In this document: positions 32,248 to 44,702 of the stretch, piece after piece | Position numbering within the stretch: position 1 is the stretch's first letter | Layout: each line of letters opens with the position of its first letter | Source of the DNA: Edaphobacter dinghuensis | GTDB taxonomy: Bacteria > Acidobacteriota > Terriglobia > Terriglobales > Acidobacteriaceae | DNA: 64,000 bases | Direction: 5' to 3' | Assembly: GCF_014640335.1 (NCBI RefSeq) | Contig: NZ_BMGT01000003.1 | Span: 169,149 to 233,148 of the forward strand | Position numbers and translations under genes: made by a program | Notes under the pieces: generated by a model | What the model was told of the DNA's origin: nothing | The model's input: the letters and a program-made list of their open reading frames with translations, nothing else | Database searches by the model: none

Positions 32248-34689
32248 GTGGGTGAGAATAAGAACGAATTGATCGTGCGTCGTTGTGCCGGAGCTTCCTT
32301 GCCGGTTTTTGTTGGGCTTCTGCTGGTCGGAGCGATGGTTGTTCTGGGGAGCGGCGCAGTGGCGCAAACTGCGACGACATCCAGCCATGCTCACTCTAAA
32401 ACTGCGTCAACGGCAAAAAAGAGTACCTCTTCGAAAGAGAAAAAAAGCACTACTAAGGGAAAGAAGAGTTCCGCGCGGACGACGGTAAAAACCAGCAAGC
32501 GAGGAACCACCACCTCTGCTTCCAGTCGACGGGCAAAAAGCAGACGGACTGCCACACACAAAAGGCACCATCCCGCACCCAAGGCTACGGCGCGGAGCAT
32601 CAAGCTGACCAGCGCCTTTCATGCCACGGAACAGTTGCGTCCCATGGCGCAGCAGCTAACGGCGACCCGGTCGGTGGCGGCGTACCGGGGTGTTGAGAGC
32701 TATGCACACTCCCATCCGGGGGAAGGAGCGGCTGCGGCCTATCTGGCCCTGGGACATGCATACATGCTCGACCATCGGTATGACGATGCGGCGAATGCCT
32801 ATCGCCAGGCGAACCAGAGCGGCAAGGCCCTGGACGACTACGCCGACTACCTGGGGGCGCAGGCCTCCTTGCAGGCGGGCCACGGTGCCGATGCCTATGC
32901 TCTGTTGAACAACTTTGCGGAGCGGCATCCGGGGAGCATCTTCATCCCCGACGCTCCGGTGCTGCTGGCGAATGCCTATCTGCAGCAGCTTGATCCGCAA
33001 TCCGCTCTGAAGGTGCTGCAACCGCTTGAAAGTACGCCACAGGCATCTCATGTAGATTTTCGCTATGCCTTGGGCCGCGCCTACCAGATGTCGAACGACA
33101 CAACGCGGGCGGCTGCTATCTTCCGCAGCATCTATCTCAAGCAGCCTTTGAGCTTTGAGGCAGGTCAGGCGCGGACGCAGTTAGTCGCGATGGGAGTGCC
33201 GTTGACTGCGGCCGAACGCAAGGCCCACGCCGATCAACTCTTCAATGCCAAGCAGTATTCTGCTGCGAGCGAGGAATACCACGCCATCGCGAGCAACAGT
33301 GCCGGGCTGAGCGCGAGCGATCTGGATGTTTTGAAGATCTACTCTGCGGTGTGCGACATGAAGTTAAAGCGCATCAGCCGCAAGCAGGTGGAGGCGCTGC
33401 CGGAGACGACGGGAGACAGCGCGGCGTTGAAGCTGTACATGCTGGCGGAGCTTTCGCGCGATGAGGACGACGAGACCGGGCACGACGCGCTGATCGCTCA
33501 GATGATTCAGCGTTTTCCCAAGAGCCGCTGGCTGGAGGAGGCGCTTTATTCGGGCGGCAATATGTACCTGTTGAAGCACAATGCGCAGCAGGCGACCTAT
33601 CACTACTCGATGCTGGTGAAGATGTTCCCGCAGAGCACCTATGCGCCATCGGCGCACTGGCGAGCGGCGTGGATGAACTACCGCCTGCGCAACTACTCCG
33701 AAGCGGCTCGGTTGATGGACGAGCAGATTCAGATGTATCCGGCGGGCGTGGAAGTTTCCAGCGCCCTGTACTGGCGGGCGCGCATCTACGAGGACGAAGA
33801 GCATAACTTTGGCCAGGCGGTGAACTACTACCGCACGCTGTCGACGACGTACACGAACTTCTACTATGCGAATCTGGCCCGGCAGCGGCTGAAGGTGCTG
33901 GGAGACCAGCCCGCTGTGGCCCCTTCTCCGGTGTTGAGCGCGGTTCCGCCATTGGATGTGCCGGAGTTGACGGGTGAGCTGCCGGAGAATGACATCCACC
34001 TTATTAAAGCGCGGCTGCTGGCAAATGCGGCGCTGAACGAGTACATCGGGCCGGAGATTCAGGCGAGCGAGACATCGAGCGAATGGGGCGCGCTGGCTGA
34101 GGCCGAGATCTATGCCTCATACGGGGAGTACACGCGGTCGGTGCAGTCGATGAAGCACAGCGGGATCTCGTTCTACTCGCTGCCGGTGGACCAGGTGCCG
34201 ACGCTCTATTGGCATCTGCTGTTTCCGCAGCCCTACTGGCCGGACGTCGTAGCGGAGTCGAAGAAGAATGGGCTCGATCCCTATTTTGTGGCTTCGCTGA
34301 TTCGGCAGGAGTCGGAGTTCAATGCCGGTGCCGTAAGCCGGGCGAATGCGTATGGGTTGATGCAGCTGCTGCCGTCGGTCGGTAAATCGCTGGCCAGGAA
34401 GCAAAAGATCAGGCATTTCACGACAAGCGATCTGCTGAATGCAAAGGTGAACCTCGAACTGGGTACGATGAACCTGAGGCAGGTGCTGGACCGGTTTGGT
34501 GGTCAGAAGGAGTACGCGCTGGCCGCGTATAACGCGGGAGACTCGCCGGTGCGGCGGTGGATGTCGAGCAATGATTACAAGGACATTCCCGAGTTTGTGG
34601 AGTCTATCCCTTACTCGGAGACCCGGGAGTATGTGCAGGCAATTCTGCGGAACCGGGAGATGTACCGGATCCTGTATCCGGGGAACTGA
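32248..34689 (+). CDS. Soluble lytic murein transglycosylase (Slt70-like)
   Basis: An 813-residue periplasmic enzyme that cleaves peptidoglycan with 1,6-anhydro-muramic acid formation. The GTG start gives a hydrophobic export segment (SLPVFVGLLLVGAMVVLGSG). Residues 43-115 are a low-complexity Ser/Thr/Lys/Arg stretch. A long superhelix of TPR-like repeats (about 130-590) follows, as in the Slt70 ring. The C-terminal catalytic domain has LIRQESEFNAGAVSRANAYG with the catalytic Glu in RQESEF, then LMQLLPSVGKSLA and LAAYNAGDSPVRRWM. It is longer than E. coli Slt because of the basic linker, which may bind DNA or anionic polymer or simply span the periplasm. Confidence 0.9.
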   Translation: MGENKNELIVRRCAGASLPVFVGLLLVGAMVVLGSGAVAQTATTSSHAHSKTASTAKKSTSSKEKKSTTKGKKSSARTTVKTSKRGTTTSASSRRAKSRRTATHKRHHPAPKATARSIKLTSAFHATEQLRPMAQQLTATRSVAAYRGVESYAHSHPGEGAAAAYLALGHAYMLDHRYDDAANAYRQANQSGKALDDYADYLGAQASLQAGHGADAYALLNNFAERHPGSIFIPDAPVLLANAYLQQLDPQSALKVLQPLESTPQASHVDFRYALGRAYQMSNDTTRAAAIFRSIYLKQPLSFEAGQARTQLVAMGVPLTAAERKAHADQLFNAKQYSAASEEYHAIASNSAGLSASDLDVLKIYSAVCDMKLKRISRKQVEALPETTGDSAALKLYMLAELSRDEDDETGHDALIAQMIQRFPKSRWLEEALYSGGNMYLLKHNAQQATYHYSMLVKMFPQSTYAPSAHWRAAWMNYRLRNYSEAARLMDEQIQMYPAGVEVSSALYWRARIYEDEEHNFGQAVNYYRTLSTTYTNFYYANLARQRLKVLGDQPAVAPSPVLSAVPPLDVPELTGELPENDIHLIKARLLANAALNEYIGPEIQASETSSEWGALAEAEIYASYGEYTRSVQSMKHSGISFYSLPVDQVPTLYWHLLFPQPYWPDVVAESKKNGLDPYFVASLIRQESEFNAGAVSRANAYGLMQLLPSVGKSLARKQKIRHFTTSDLLNAKVNLELGTMNLRQVLDRFGGQKEYALAAYNAGDSPVRRWMSSNDYKDIPEFVESIPYSETREYVQAILRNREMYRILYPGN

Positions 34690-34741
34690 ATGGCTGAGCT
34701 TGACTGAGATCGGCAATCGACCGGGTGAAGCCGTCGTTGGC

Positions 34742-34756
34742 GGCTTGGCGATTGCA
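34742..34756 (+). promoter_or_regulatory. Weak sigma-54 promoter candidate before the NtrC-type gene
   Basis: GGC...TTGCA with the required GG-N10-GC spacing (GG 34742-34743, GC 34754-34755). The -24 element is only partly conserved (CGGCTT instead of TGGCAC). If used, it would leave about 145 bp of untranslated leader, so it is uncertain. Confidence 0.25.
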
Positions 34757-34912
34757 ACTCTTTGGTAACTTTGCTCACGATTTATGGGCGAAGGATGCCC
34801 TTTTACGGGGAAACAGAAGTACCGACTCGTAATTTTTGCCTGCCGGAGTAGATACACTGGAACGTGGGTGTGCATCCAAGGAAATATCGATGCCAAAGGT
34901 TGAAAGGTCGGT

Positions 34913-36367
34913 ATGAGCTCGGAAAAAGTTCTGATTGTTGAAGATGAAGTTCACGCACGAAGCGGCTTAACGGAGTTGATCGAAAGCTGGGGGTATCGGG
35001 CGGAGTGCGCTGCCGATGGAATCGAAGGCCTGGAGCGGGCGGTGGAGTGGGCCCCGGCGATTGTGGTGACAGACCTGAAGATGCCGCGTATGGATGGCAT
35101 GGAGCTGTTGAATCGCATCAGCGAGCTGCCGCAGCGCATCGCTGTGGTGATGCTGACTGCGCAGGGATCGATTGAGTCGGCTGTAGAGGCGATGCGGATG
35201 GGAGCGTATGACTACATCCCTAAACCGGTCGATCCTGTACGGCTGCGAACCATTCTGCATAATGCAAGCCGACAACGCGAAGCTGACGTAGAGCTGGAGG
35301 CGACGCGGCGCCAGTTGCGGGATACGGGTGTTCTGGGGCCGTTGGTGGGATCGTCTCCGCAGATGAAGGACATCTTCAACATGATCGAGCGGGTCGCGCC
35401 GTCGAATGTTTCGGTTCTGGTGACGGGAGAGAGCGGCACGGGCAAGGAGCTGGTGGCGCGGGCGCTGCACGATCTCAGCTCGCGCCGTCTGAAGCCGTTT
35501 GTGGCGGTAAACTGCGCGGCGATTCCGGAGACGTTGATCGAGAGCGAGATCTTTGGCCACGAGAAGGGTGCGTTTACGGGCGCACTCGAGCGCAGGGCCG
35601 GGTGCTTTGAGCTGGCCGAGGAGGGGACACTGCTTCTGGATGAGATCGGCGAGATGCCGGCAGGAACCCAGGCAAAGCTGCTGCGCGTGCTTGAAGACAG
35701 AAAGCTGCGGCGACTTGGCAGCAAGGTAGAGACGGCCGTGGATGTGCGGGTTGTTGCGGCGACGAATAAAGACCCGGAGCAGGCGGTGGCCAGCGGTGAG
35801 TTGCGAGGCGACCTTTATTACCGGCTGAATGTCTTCAACATTCATATGCCTCCGCTGCGCGATCATCTGATCGACGTCTCGGCAATCGCCGAAAAGATGA
35901 TCGACGATATGAACGAGCGGCACCATTGCACGGTAGCGGGCTTGAAAGATTCGCTGATGACGCGCATGGAAGAGTATAAGTGGCCGGGAAACGTGCGTGA
36001 GCTGCGCAATACGATCGAACGGGCAGTCATTCTGGCGGGGACGGGAATGTTGGGGGTAGAACATCTGCCGCCGCACTTTGGAGAGCCTGGATTTGCTCCG
36101 GCGCCGACGCGGTCCAGCCGGGCAATGGGGGAGAGCGAGGCCGGTGAGGCTTCGAGCGAGATGCAGCGGTATCTGGAAGACAAAAATACCGTGCGCGTCG
36201 AGGTGGGAACGACGGTAGACGAGGCGGAACGGCAACTGATTCTGAAGACGCTGGTATCGACGCACAATAACAAGACGAAGGCTGCGGAGATACTTGGGAT
36301 CAGCTCGAAGACTCTGCAGAACAAGTTGAAGGAATACCAGAGTGCGTCTACTGTTGTGACGGAGTAG
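34913..36367 (+). CDS. Sigma-54-dependent response regulator, NtrC family
   Basis: A 484-residue activator with the full three-domain layout. The receiver has the acidic pair in IVEDE and phospho-acceptor Asp54 in VVTDLKMPRMDG. The AAA+ domain has Walker A GESGTGKE (about 170-177), the sigma-54 contact loop GAFTGA (about 219-224), Walker B TLLLDEIGEM and KWPGNVRELRNTIERAV. The C-terminal Fis-type helix-turn-helix is KTKAAEILGISSKTLQNKLK. It needs sigma-54 to act; rpoN is not in the window. The cognate kinase starts 2 bp after the stop. Target genes are unknown; the sigma-54 promoter before the PEP-CTERM gene is a nearby candidate. Confidence 0.95.
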   Translation: MSSEKVLIVEDEVHARSGLTELIESWGYRAECAADGIEGLERAVEWAPAIVVTDLKMPRMDGMELLNRISELPQRIAVVMLTAQGSIESAVEAMRMGAYDYIPKPVDPVRLRTILHNASRQREADVELEATRRQLRDTGVLGPLVGSSPQMKDIFNMIERVAPSNVSVLVTGESGTGKELVARALHDLSSRRLKPFVAVNCAAIPETLIESEIFGHEKGAFTGALERRAGCFELAEEGTLLLDEIGEMPAGTQAKLLRVLEDRKLRRLGSKVETAVDVRVVAATNKDPEQAVASGELRGDLYYRLNVFNIHMPPLRDHLIDVSAIAEKMIDDMNERHHCTVAGLKDSLMTRMEEYKWPGNVRELRNTIERAVILAGTGMLGVEHLPPHFGEPGFAPAPTRSSRAMGESEAGEASSEMQRYLEDKNTVRVEVGTTVDEAERQLILKTLVSTHNNKTKAAEILGISSKTLQNKLKEYQSASTVVTE

Positions 36368-36369
36368 CG

Positions 36370-38313
36370 ATGCGGCTGAAGACGAAGCTGGTGGTGTCGG
36401 CTACCGGGTTGACGTTTGCGATCGTCCTCATTCTGTCGGCGTTGTTTGTGAGCGAGTTGCTGCGCCAGAGAATTGAACAGACGGCGGCAGCAAACGACGT
36501 TCTGGCGCACGAAGTATGGTTGATGACGCGGCAAGCGGTGGAGACAGGGCTGCGCGCACAGCCTCCGGTAGACAAGACAGACGCTGCTCTTCAGGTTGCG
36601 GTGACAAATGCGCTGCAGAGCAATCAGCCGCTGATTGATGGCATGAATATGGTGGTGCGCTACTCTCCTACAGTGCAGGACGTGAGTGTCACGGATGCAC
36701 ATGGGCTGACATTGGTGAGCACGGACCCCGATGCGTTAGATCAGCAGGCAATATCCAGGATGAGCCTGCAGAGCATACAGGCAGGGAGCATCGCGTCGCA
36801 GATGAAGATGGTCTTCGGTCAGCCGCGCGTGCTCGATATCGTGCAGGTGCTGGACCGGAACGGCAAGCCATTCCTGATGGTGCATGTGGGAGTGCGTTCG
36901 ACATTTCTGCGCGCTTCGTATGAGCCGTGGCTGAAGGATGCTCTCATCTTCGCGCTGCTTGCGGCGTTGGCTGCAATGATTGCCGCCGGATTGCTGGCAA
37001 ATGTGGCGTTACAGCCGATTGAGGTCATCAGCCGGAAGCTGGAGAGCTTGACTATCGCTGACCGCGATGCGCTGCCGGCTGCGAGAGGAGAGGACTCGGG
37101 CAATGATGCCGTAGTTCGCGTGTCGAAGACCATCGATCGTTTGGGACAGCGAATTCGCAGCACTGAGGAAGGCTATACGGCGTTACAGGCGAACCTCACT
37201 CAAATGCTGGATACGCTGCGTGACGGCGTGCTTCTGTTTACTGCTGACTATCGTGCAGTGATGGTGTCCGATGCTGTGGCCTATTTTCTGAACAAAACCG
37301 AAGGCGAGCTGGTGGGCAAGCAACTCGACGAGATCTTCGAGCGAGGGACGGCGTTAGGAGCGGCTGTGTTGCGAGCCTTTGCGCGCGGCGGACAAGTGAG
37401 TGCGGAGAGCGTGACCCTCGAAGACGGACGACAGGTGCAGATTTCGCTCGACCGTATCGATGACGGATTAGGCGGAAGCAGCAATATGGGAACGCTGCTG
37501 ACACTGCGTGACACAGAGTCGGCGCTGCAATTGGAGCAGGAGTTGGAGGTAGCACGCAGGCTCGCAGCGATCGGACGCTTGACTGCCGGTGTGGGGCATG
37601 AGGTCAAGAACCCAATCAATGCGATGGTAGTGCATCTGGAGCTATTAAGAAGCAAGCTGGCTGGCGGTGATGCCTCGGGGTTCGCCGGAGCGCAACGGCA
37701 TGTCGATATCCTGGCTGGAGAGATGCAGCGGCTGGACCGCGTTGTGCAAACGCTTGCGGACTTCTCGCGGCCTATGGAGTTGCACCTCAGGGAGCATGAT
37801 CTCCGCCAGGTCGTTAATGCGGTTACCGAACTGACGGCCGCTGAGATGCAGGAAAATGGTGTGCAGGTGATTGTGAGAGCTCCGGCAGAGCCAGTGATGG
37901 TGCGCGTAGATGCCGAACTGGTGCGGCAGGCGTTGTTGAACTTGATGCTGAATGGAATGCAGGCGATGCCGCACGGAGGTAAGATGCAGTTGTTAATACG
38001 CCGCGAGCACTCGTTTGCCGTGGTGGAGGTAGCGGACGAAGGAGAGGGTATACCACCGGAGCTGTTACCGCGTATCTTTGAGTTGTACTTCACCACAAAA
38101 GCGAAGGGCAGTGGAATCGGGTTGGCAACGACGTATCGCATCTTGCAGATGCATGGCGGGGCTATGGATGTGCGGTCCGATGCAGACGCCAGTTCTCCGG
38201 AGCGGGGAACAACGTTTACGTTGCGGCTGCCAATTGCGACAGGAGCAGGAGTGGAGGGACGCAAGACGATTGCTGCGGCAACCGGTCATCAGAGAATGGG
38301 AGAGCGCGTTTGA
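36370..38313 (+). CDS. Membrane sensor histidine kinase
   Basis: A 647-residue kinase. It has a transmembrane helix at 7-27, an extracytoplasmic sensor of about 160 residues (28-190, including VVRYSPTVQDVSVTDAHG and FLMVHVGVRS), a second helix at 192-212 and a HAMP-like linker, then a PAS-like domain (LLFTADYRAVMVSDAVAYFL). The HisKA domain carries His410 in GVGHEVKNPINAM and the ATPase domain has NLMLNGMQAM, DEGEGIPPEL and KGSGIGLATT. It should phosphorylate the NtrC-type regulator encoded immediately upstream. The sensor resembles double-Cache or sCache folds only loosely; the signal is not known. Confidence 0.93.
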   Translation: MRLKTKLVVSATGLTFAIVLILSALFVSELLRQRIEQTAAANDVLAHEVWLMTRQAVETGLRAQPPVDKTDAALQVAVTNALQSNQPLIDGMNMVVRYSPTVQDVSVTDAHGLTLVSTDPDALDQQAISRMSLQSIQAGSIASQMKMVFGQPRVLDIVQVLDRNGKPFLMVHVGVRSTFLRASYEPWLKDALIFALLAALAAMIAAGLLANVALQPIEVISRKLESLTIADRDALPAARGEDSGNDAVVRVSKTIDRLGQRIRSTEEGYTALQANLTQMLDTLRDGVLLFTADYRAVMVSDAVAYFLNKTEGELVGKQLDEIFERGTALGAAVLRAFARGGQVSAESVTLEDGRQVQISLDRIDDGLGGSSNMGTLLTLRDTESALQLEQELEVARRLAAIGRLTAGVGHEVKNPINAMVVHLELLRSKLAGGDASGFAGAQRHVDILAGEMQRLDRVVQTLADFSRPMELHLREHDLRQVVNAVTELTAAEMQENGVQVIVRAPAEPVMVRVDAELVRQALLNLMLNGMQAMPHGGKMQLLIRREHSFAVVEVADEGEGIPPELLPRIFELYFTTKAKGSGIGLATTYRILQMHGGAMDVRSDADASSPERGTTFTLRLPIATGAGVEGRKTIAAATGHQRMGERV

Positions 38314-38897
38314 ACGTGTACGACAATATAACGCGAAGATTGATGACGGCGATCGTCTGCACAGGACTGTCATGCGGATTGACCGGGTGCCTGCATTTTC
38401 ACAAGGGACCTAAAGTTCCGGTTCTGCCGCCGGTGCTGACACCGATTCCGCTCCTTACCATACCGCCTCCGGCGAATCCACCGTTGATTCCCGCGCCGGT
38501 AATTGATCTGCCGCCGATGCCGATTGCCGCAGCAGCGGCAACTCCGCGTCGCGAGCGAAGACGGCTGGCGCCTAAGAGCAGTGCTACAGCTCCTGCGGAA
38601 GAAGCTGCTCCAGAGCCAGCGACGGACGAGTCTGCTATCGGTGATTTAACTGCCGGAGGAGCAGCCAATCCGGAGGCCCAGCACGAGGCGGCGAGTTTGA
38701 TCCACACGATTCAGATACGTTTGAACGGGTTGCCGCCACAGGTTGCCAGAAGACAGCGGTCGCAGGTCAATCGCGTTCGCAACTTCTGGAAGCAGGCGCA
38801 GGAGGCATTGAACTCCGGCGATGTGGAAGGTGCAACAACACTGGCCACAAAGGCGAAGCTGTTGCTGGACGATCTGGACAAACTGGGCGGAGAATAA
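38310..38897 (+). CDS. Proline-rich lipoprotein in a two-component operon
   Basis: A 195-residue protein from a TTG start that overlaps the kinase stop by 4 bp. The lipobox LTGC (after TAIVCTGLSCG) marks it for lipidation. Residues 30-70 are very proline-rich (PVLPPVLTPIPLLTIPPPAN), followed by an Ala/Glu/Pro region, and the last 75 residues form an amphipathic helical domain (EAASLIHTIQIRLNGLPPQV, FWKQAQEALNSGDVEGATTL). No family is recognised. Tight coupling to the kinase suggests that it presents or modulates the kinase signal in the periplasm; this is inference. Confidence 0.75.
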   Translation: MNVYDNITRRLMTAIVCTGLSCGLTGCLHFHKGPKVPVLPPVLTPIPLLTIPPPANPPLIPAPVIDLPPMPIAAAAATPRRERRRLAPKSSATAPAEEAAPEPATDESAIGDLTAGGAANPEAQHEAASLIHTIQIRLNGLPPQVARRQRSQVNRVRNFWKQAQEALNSGDVEGATTLATKAKLLLDDLDKLGGE

Positions 38898-38938
38898 TCT
38901 CGGTCTGAAGCAGAAAGTTGAATGCCTAAAAAGCTTCA

Positions 38939-38956
38939 GCGCGGCAGAAGCCGCGC
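38939..38956 (-). terminator. Hairpin terminator candidate after secA
   Basis: GCGCGGC (38939-38945) and GCCGCGC (38950-38956) form a 7-bp stem with an AGAA/TTCT loop. Read on the minus strand, it is followed by TGAAGCTTTTTAGG, so the U-run begins six bases late. It lies between convergent genes and may serve both. Confidence 0.45.
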
Positions 38957-38980
38957 CGAACTCATTTAACTGTTATGGAA

Positions 38981-41974
<2,994 letters not shown>

Positions 41975-42071
41975 ACGAGTGTCCTTCGGGGTGCATTTTC
42001 CCCCAAGTTCTAGTGTAAATGGTGTGGAGACGGACGGACAGAGGTGTCCCAGAGTTGCGCCAGGTATCTGC

Positions 42072-42419
42072 TCAGGAGGCCCAGGCGCGGGATGTGCCGT
42101 TCCAAGGCAGGTTCTTCCAGACGCCATCCTTCGTTTTAAGAATGTCGAAGATACCCCCGCCGCAGAGTGAACTGCAACTATGGCCCATGTAGACAATAGT
42201 GAGCGTTCTGTCCAGATGGAAGGCTACAGGCGATAGTTGGAAGTTGGCGACGGTAACGGTCCACTCTGCTGGAAGAAGGGACTCATATAGCTTGTAGGCC
42301 TCGACATCGTTATAGGAAAGAGGCTTTTGCGATGAGGCGACGCTTTGCACGTGGAGGGCAAGGCAAAGAAAGATCAGAGCCGATGTTGCAATTGTGATCG
42401 TGTGATGACGATGCAGCAT
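42072..42419 (-). CDS. Small secreted protein of unknown function
   Basis: A 115-residue protein with GAGGAG ahead of the ATG and a signal peptide ([20 protein letters not shown]). The mature part ([20 protein letters not shown], then [31 protein letters not shown]) has three Cys and looks like a compact exported domain. No family is recognised. It lies 97 bp upstream of the chosen secA start on the same strand. Confidence 0.65.
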   Translation of the reverse strand: MLHRHHTITIATSALIFLCLALHVQSVASSQKPLSYNDVEAYKLYESLLPAEWTVTVANFQLSPVAFHLDRTLTIVYMGHSCSSLCGGGIFDILKTKDGVWKNLPWNGTSRAWAS

Positions 42420-42470
42420 AGCGGCTCTCCTCGTGGTGAGTTTAGCGCAGATGGGATGCGTGTGTCCTCA

Positions 42471-43319
42471 TTACTGCGGTTTGAGGTAGGCAACAAGGGG
42501 CGAGTGTGCCTTACGCAGGGCGATAACCACCGATTGAGCATTTAGCTCGGCCCCTTCGGCGCTGGTATGGGTGTGGTCTTTGGGGAAGAGCAGCGCAGTC
42601 TTTTCCTGCCCCGTAGCCTCCAGCCGATCAGCTTCCACGGTGGCCATGTCGACATAGGCGACGTGTTGCTCGGCGGCGAGCTGTTTCAACTCGGCGTCGT
42701 AGCCCATGTCGCGCTCGATCTGGGGTTTGCCGTCGGGGTCATCCTTCCAGATATTACGGATGGTCAGCGAGAGCAGGATTGGCGTGGCATTCTTGGCGCG
42801 TGTGTCGGCAATGTATTTGCGCATGTACCAGCCATAGGTATGGACGGTTTCGGTATGGCCATCAGGCAGGGTAACGTCTTTGGTTTCGTCGCCCAAGCCT
42901 TTGAGTGAGCCGCGGGCCTTGGGGCCGTTGAGGTTGCCGCCGTCATTGTGGCCCATCTGCAAAAGAACGAAGTCGCCGGGTTTCATCTCGGCGAGCACGC
43001 GGTCCCAGGAGCCTTCATTGATGAAGGTGCGGCTGCTGCGGCCGGCGCGGGCGCGATTGGCCACATTGATACGCGTGGTGTCGAAGTAATGGGCGAAGTG
43101 GTCTCCCCAGCCAAGATCAGCCTGGTTGCGTGCCGTGGAGTCGCCCACGACAAACACCGTGGGCAGATTGGGGTTCAGCGGAGCTGAAGGTGCGACCGAG
43201 GTTTGCACCGGCGTAGGCGGCGGCTGAAGAGAGTTTTGGGCAAAAGCGGCCGTGGCTGTCAGCAGAACAAGAGCAGTGTAGCGGTTGAGACGGGCGAGAG
43301 GGAGCTTGATCCTTGACAT
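42471..43319 (-). CDS. SGNH-family esterase, rhamnogalacturonan acetylesterase-like (CE12)
   Basis: A 282-residue secreted hydrolase. After a signal peptide ending near AAFAQ and a Pro-rich linker, block I is VFVVGDSTARNQ with the catalytic Ser, block III is LLQMGHNDGGNL and block V is FPKDHTHTSAEGAEL with the Asp-x-x-His pair. This order fits CE12 enzymes that deacetylate rhamnogalacturonan I of pectin. It stands alone rather than in a pectin locus, so the substrate is only inferred from the family. Confidence 0.88.
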   Translation of the reverse strand: MSRIKLPLARLNRYTALVLLTATAAFAQNSLQPPPTPVQTSVAPSAPLNPNLPTVFVVGDSTARNQADLGWGDHFAHYFDTTRINVANRARAGRSSRTFINEGSWDRVLAEMKPGDFVLLQMGHNDGGNLNGPKARGSLKGLGDETKDVTLPDGHTETVHTYGWYMRKYIADTRAKNATPILLSLTIRNIWKDDPDGKPQIERDMGYDAELKQLAAEQHVAYVDMATVEADRLEATGQEKTALLFPKDHTHTSAEGAELNAQSVVIALRKAHSPLVAYLKPQ

Positions 43320-43478
43320 GGCGGTAAGAGTAGCTGACGGCGCTATTTAATTTCAATAGAAATAATATTTCTTATTCTTGAAACTTTTATCAGGCACGGC
43401 TGCGATAGAGATGGCATTGGACCAGATCAGGGCGTAGGCTGGCGGGTGGATTCAAGCTGATTCGACAGGGGATTGCTT

Positions 43479-44249
43479 ATGTTGAGTTATGGGCAGAGCG
43501 CCTTTGCCATTGCTCTGGCGCTAGTGGCTTCCATGCTTTTGGTGGCGTTGCTCAATCGCTTCTGGCCGGTGGAGAACCGCAAGATCATCAACGACGTCAA
43601 CGCGTGGCAGATGGGCGTTCTGGGAACGACGTATGGGGTCATCCTTGGCTTCATGCTGTTCACGGTATGGAATGACTTTCGCGCAGCGGAGATGGATGTG
43701 GCGCTGGAGACGGCGTCGCTTATCAATGTGCATCGCCTCGCGGTGGGCTTGCCGTCGTCGCAGAAGGAGATCATGCAGAAGCTGACGGTGCAGTATGCCG
43801 ATGCTGCGGTCCATCAGGAGTGGCCCGCGATGCAGACGCAGCGCGAGAACCATTCGGGTGGGATCGTATTGCAGCAGATGTGGCAGACACTCACTTCGAC
43901 TCAGGCGGAGACGCCGGGGCAGGTCAGCAGCCTGGACCACATGACAAGCGCCATGAGCAACTTGTCGGAACGGCGAAGATTGCGCGAGGAACAGCATGAG
44001 AACAGCCTGCCTGCCGTTCTATGGGTGTTATTGATTGTTGGCGGGATTGCAACGGTCGTTTCTTCATGCCTGTTAGGTAACGACAAAAGATGGCTCCACT
44101 ATGGCCAGGTGCTGGCGCTGACGTTTGTAGTCTCGGTGACGCTGGCGGCGATTGCGGACCTGGCAAGGCCCTTTGAGGGCGCGGTTGCCGTAGCGCCGAC
44201 GCCTTTGCAGCGCGCGCTGGTGATCATGCAGCAGAGCGCGCCGCAATAG
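43479..44249 (+). CDS. Membrane protein, DUF4239-like
   Basis: A 256-residue protein starting at ATG 43479 with AGGGGA six bases upstream; a TTG two codons earlier is also in frame. Four membrane helices are visible: AFAIALALVASMLLVALLNR and LGTTYGVILGFMLFTVW near the start, PAVLWVLLIVGGIATVVSSC and LALTFVVSVTLAAIADLARP near the end. A helical soluble region of about 110 residues sits between them. The WQMGVLGTTYGVILGFM block is typical of the DUF4239 family, which is distantly related to bestrophin-like channels. Function unknown. Confidence 0.75.
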   Translation: MLSYGQSAFAIALALVASMLLVALLNRFWPVENRKIINDVNAWQMGVLGTTYGVILGFMLFTVWNDFRAAEMDVALETASLINVHRLAVGLPSSQKEIMQKLTVQYADAAVHQEWPAMQTQRENHSGGIVLQQMWQTLTSTQAETPGQVSSLDHMTSAMSNLSERRRLREEQHENSLPAVLWVLLIVGGIATVVSSCLLGNDKRWLHYGQVLALTFVVSVTLAAIADLARPFEGAVAVAPTPLQRALVIMQQSAPQ

Positions 44250-44298
44250 GGGAGGCGATTTGCCGCTGCGGTTTTAGAATGGGTGATTGAGGTGAGTT

Positions 44299-44607
44299 AT
44301 GGGGATGAGTGACGAGGCGTTTGAGGTGATGTGTCCGGATTGCGGTGGGATGTTGAAGATCGATCCCGTGACGCGCGCGGTGATCGCGCATACGCCGGCT
44401 CCTCGGAAGAAGATGTTCGAAGACTTTGGCGAGGCGGCGCGGGCGCTGCGCGAGAGCGATGAGCGGCGCGACTCCATCTTTGCGCAAAGCGTGGAGGCGC
44501 AAAAGAACAAAGACGATGTTCTGGCAAAGAAGTTTGCTGAGGCGGTCAAAAAAGCCAAGGAAAGCCCGCTGGGAGAACGTCCGCTTCGGGATTTTGATCT
44601 GGACTAA
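44299..44607 (+). CDS. Small protein with Cys-x-x-Cys head and charged helical tail
   Basis: A 102-residue protein. The head MCPDCGGMLKIDPVTRAVI holds a single CxxC pair and could form half of a zinc site in a dimer. The rest is strongly charged helix (FAQSVEAQKNKDDVLAKKFA). GAGGTGA precedes the ATG. No family is recognised. Just after the stop, ACCGATT/AATCGGT (44610-44625) forms a small hairpin. Confidence 0.65.
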   Translation: MGMSDEAFEVMCPDCGGMLKIDPVTRAVIAHTPAPRKKMFEDFGEAARALRESDERRDSIFAQSVEAQKNKDDVLAKKFAEAVKKAKESPLGERPLRDFDLD

Positions 44608-44702
44608 AAACCGATTTCAATCGGTGCGAATGTTTACAAAATGACGGTTGCTGCCGTGCGCGCGCTCGGGATAATATTCAGCCTGATCAGGAGCTCGTTA
44701 CC

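Noticed and set aside
34967..36265. 432-codon minus-strand frame opposite the NtrC-type gene
   Set aside because: Arg/His/Gln-rich antisense shadow of a three-domain regulator.
41975..42196. N-terminal extension of SecA
   Set aside because: It has no SecA similarity and overlaps the end of the upstream gene; the TTG at 41974 has a good ribosome site.
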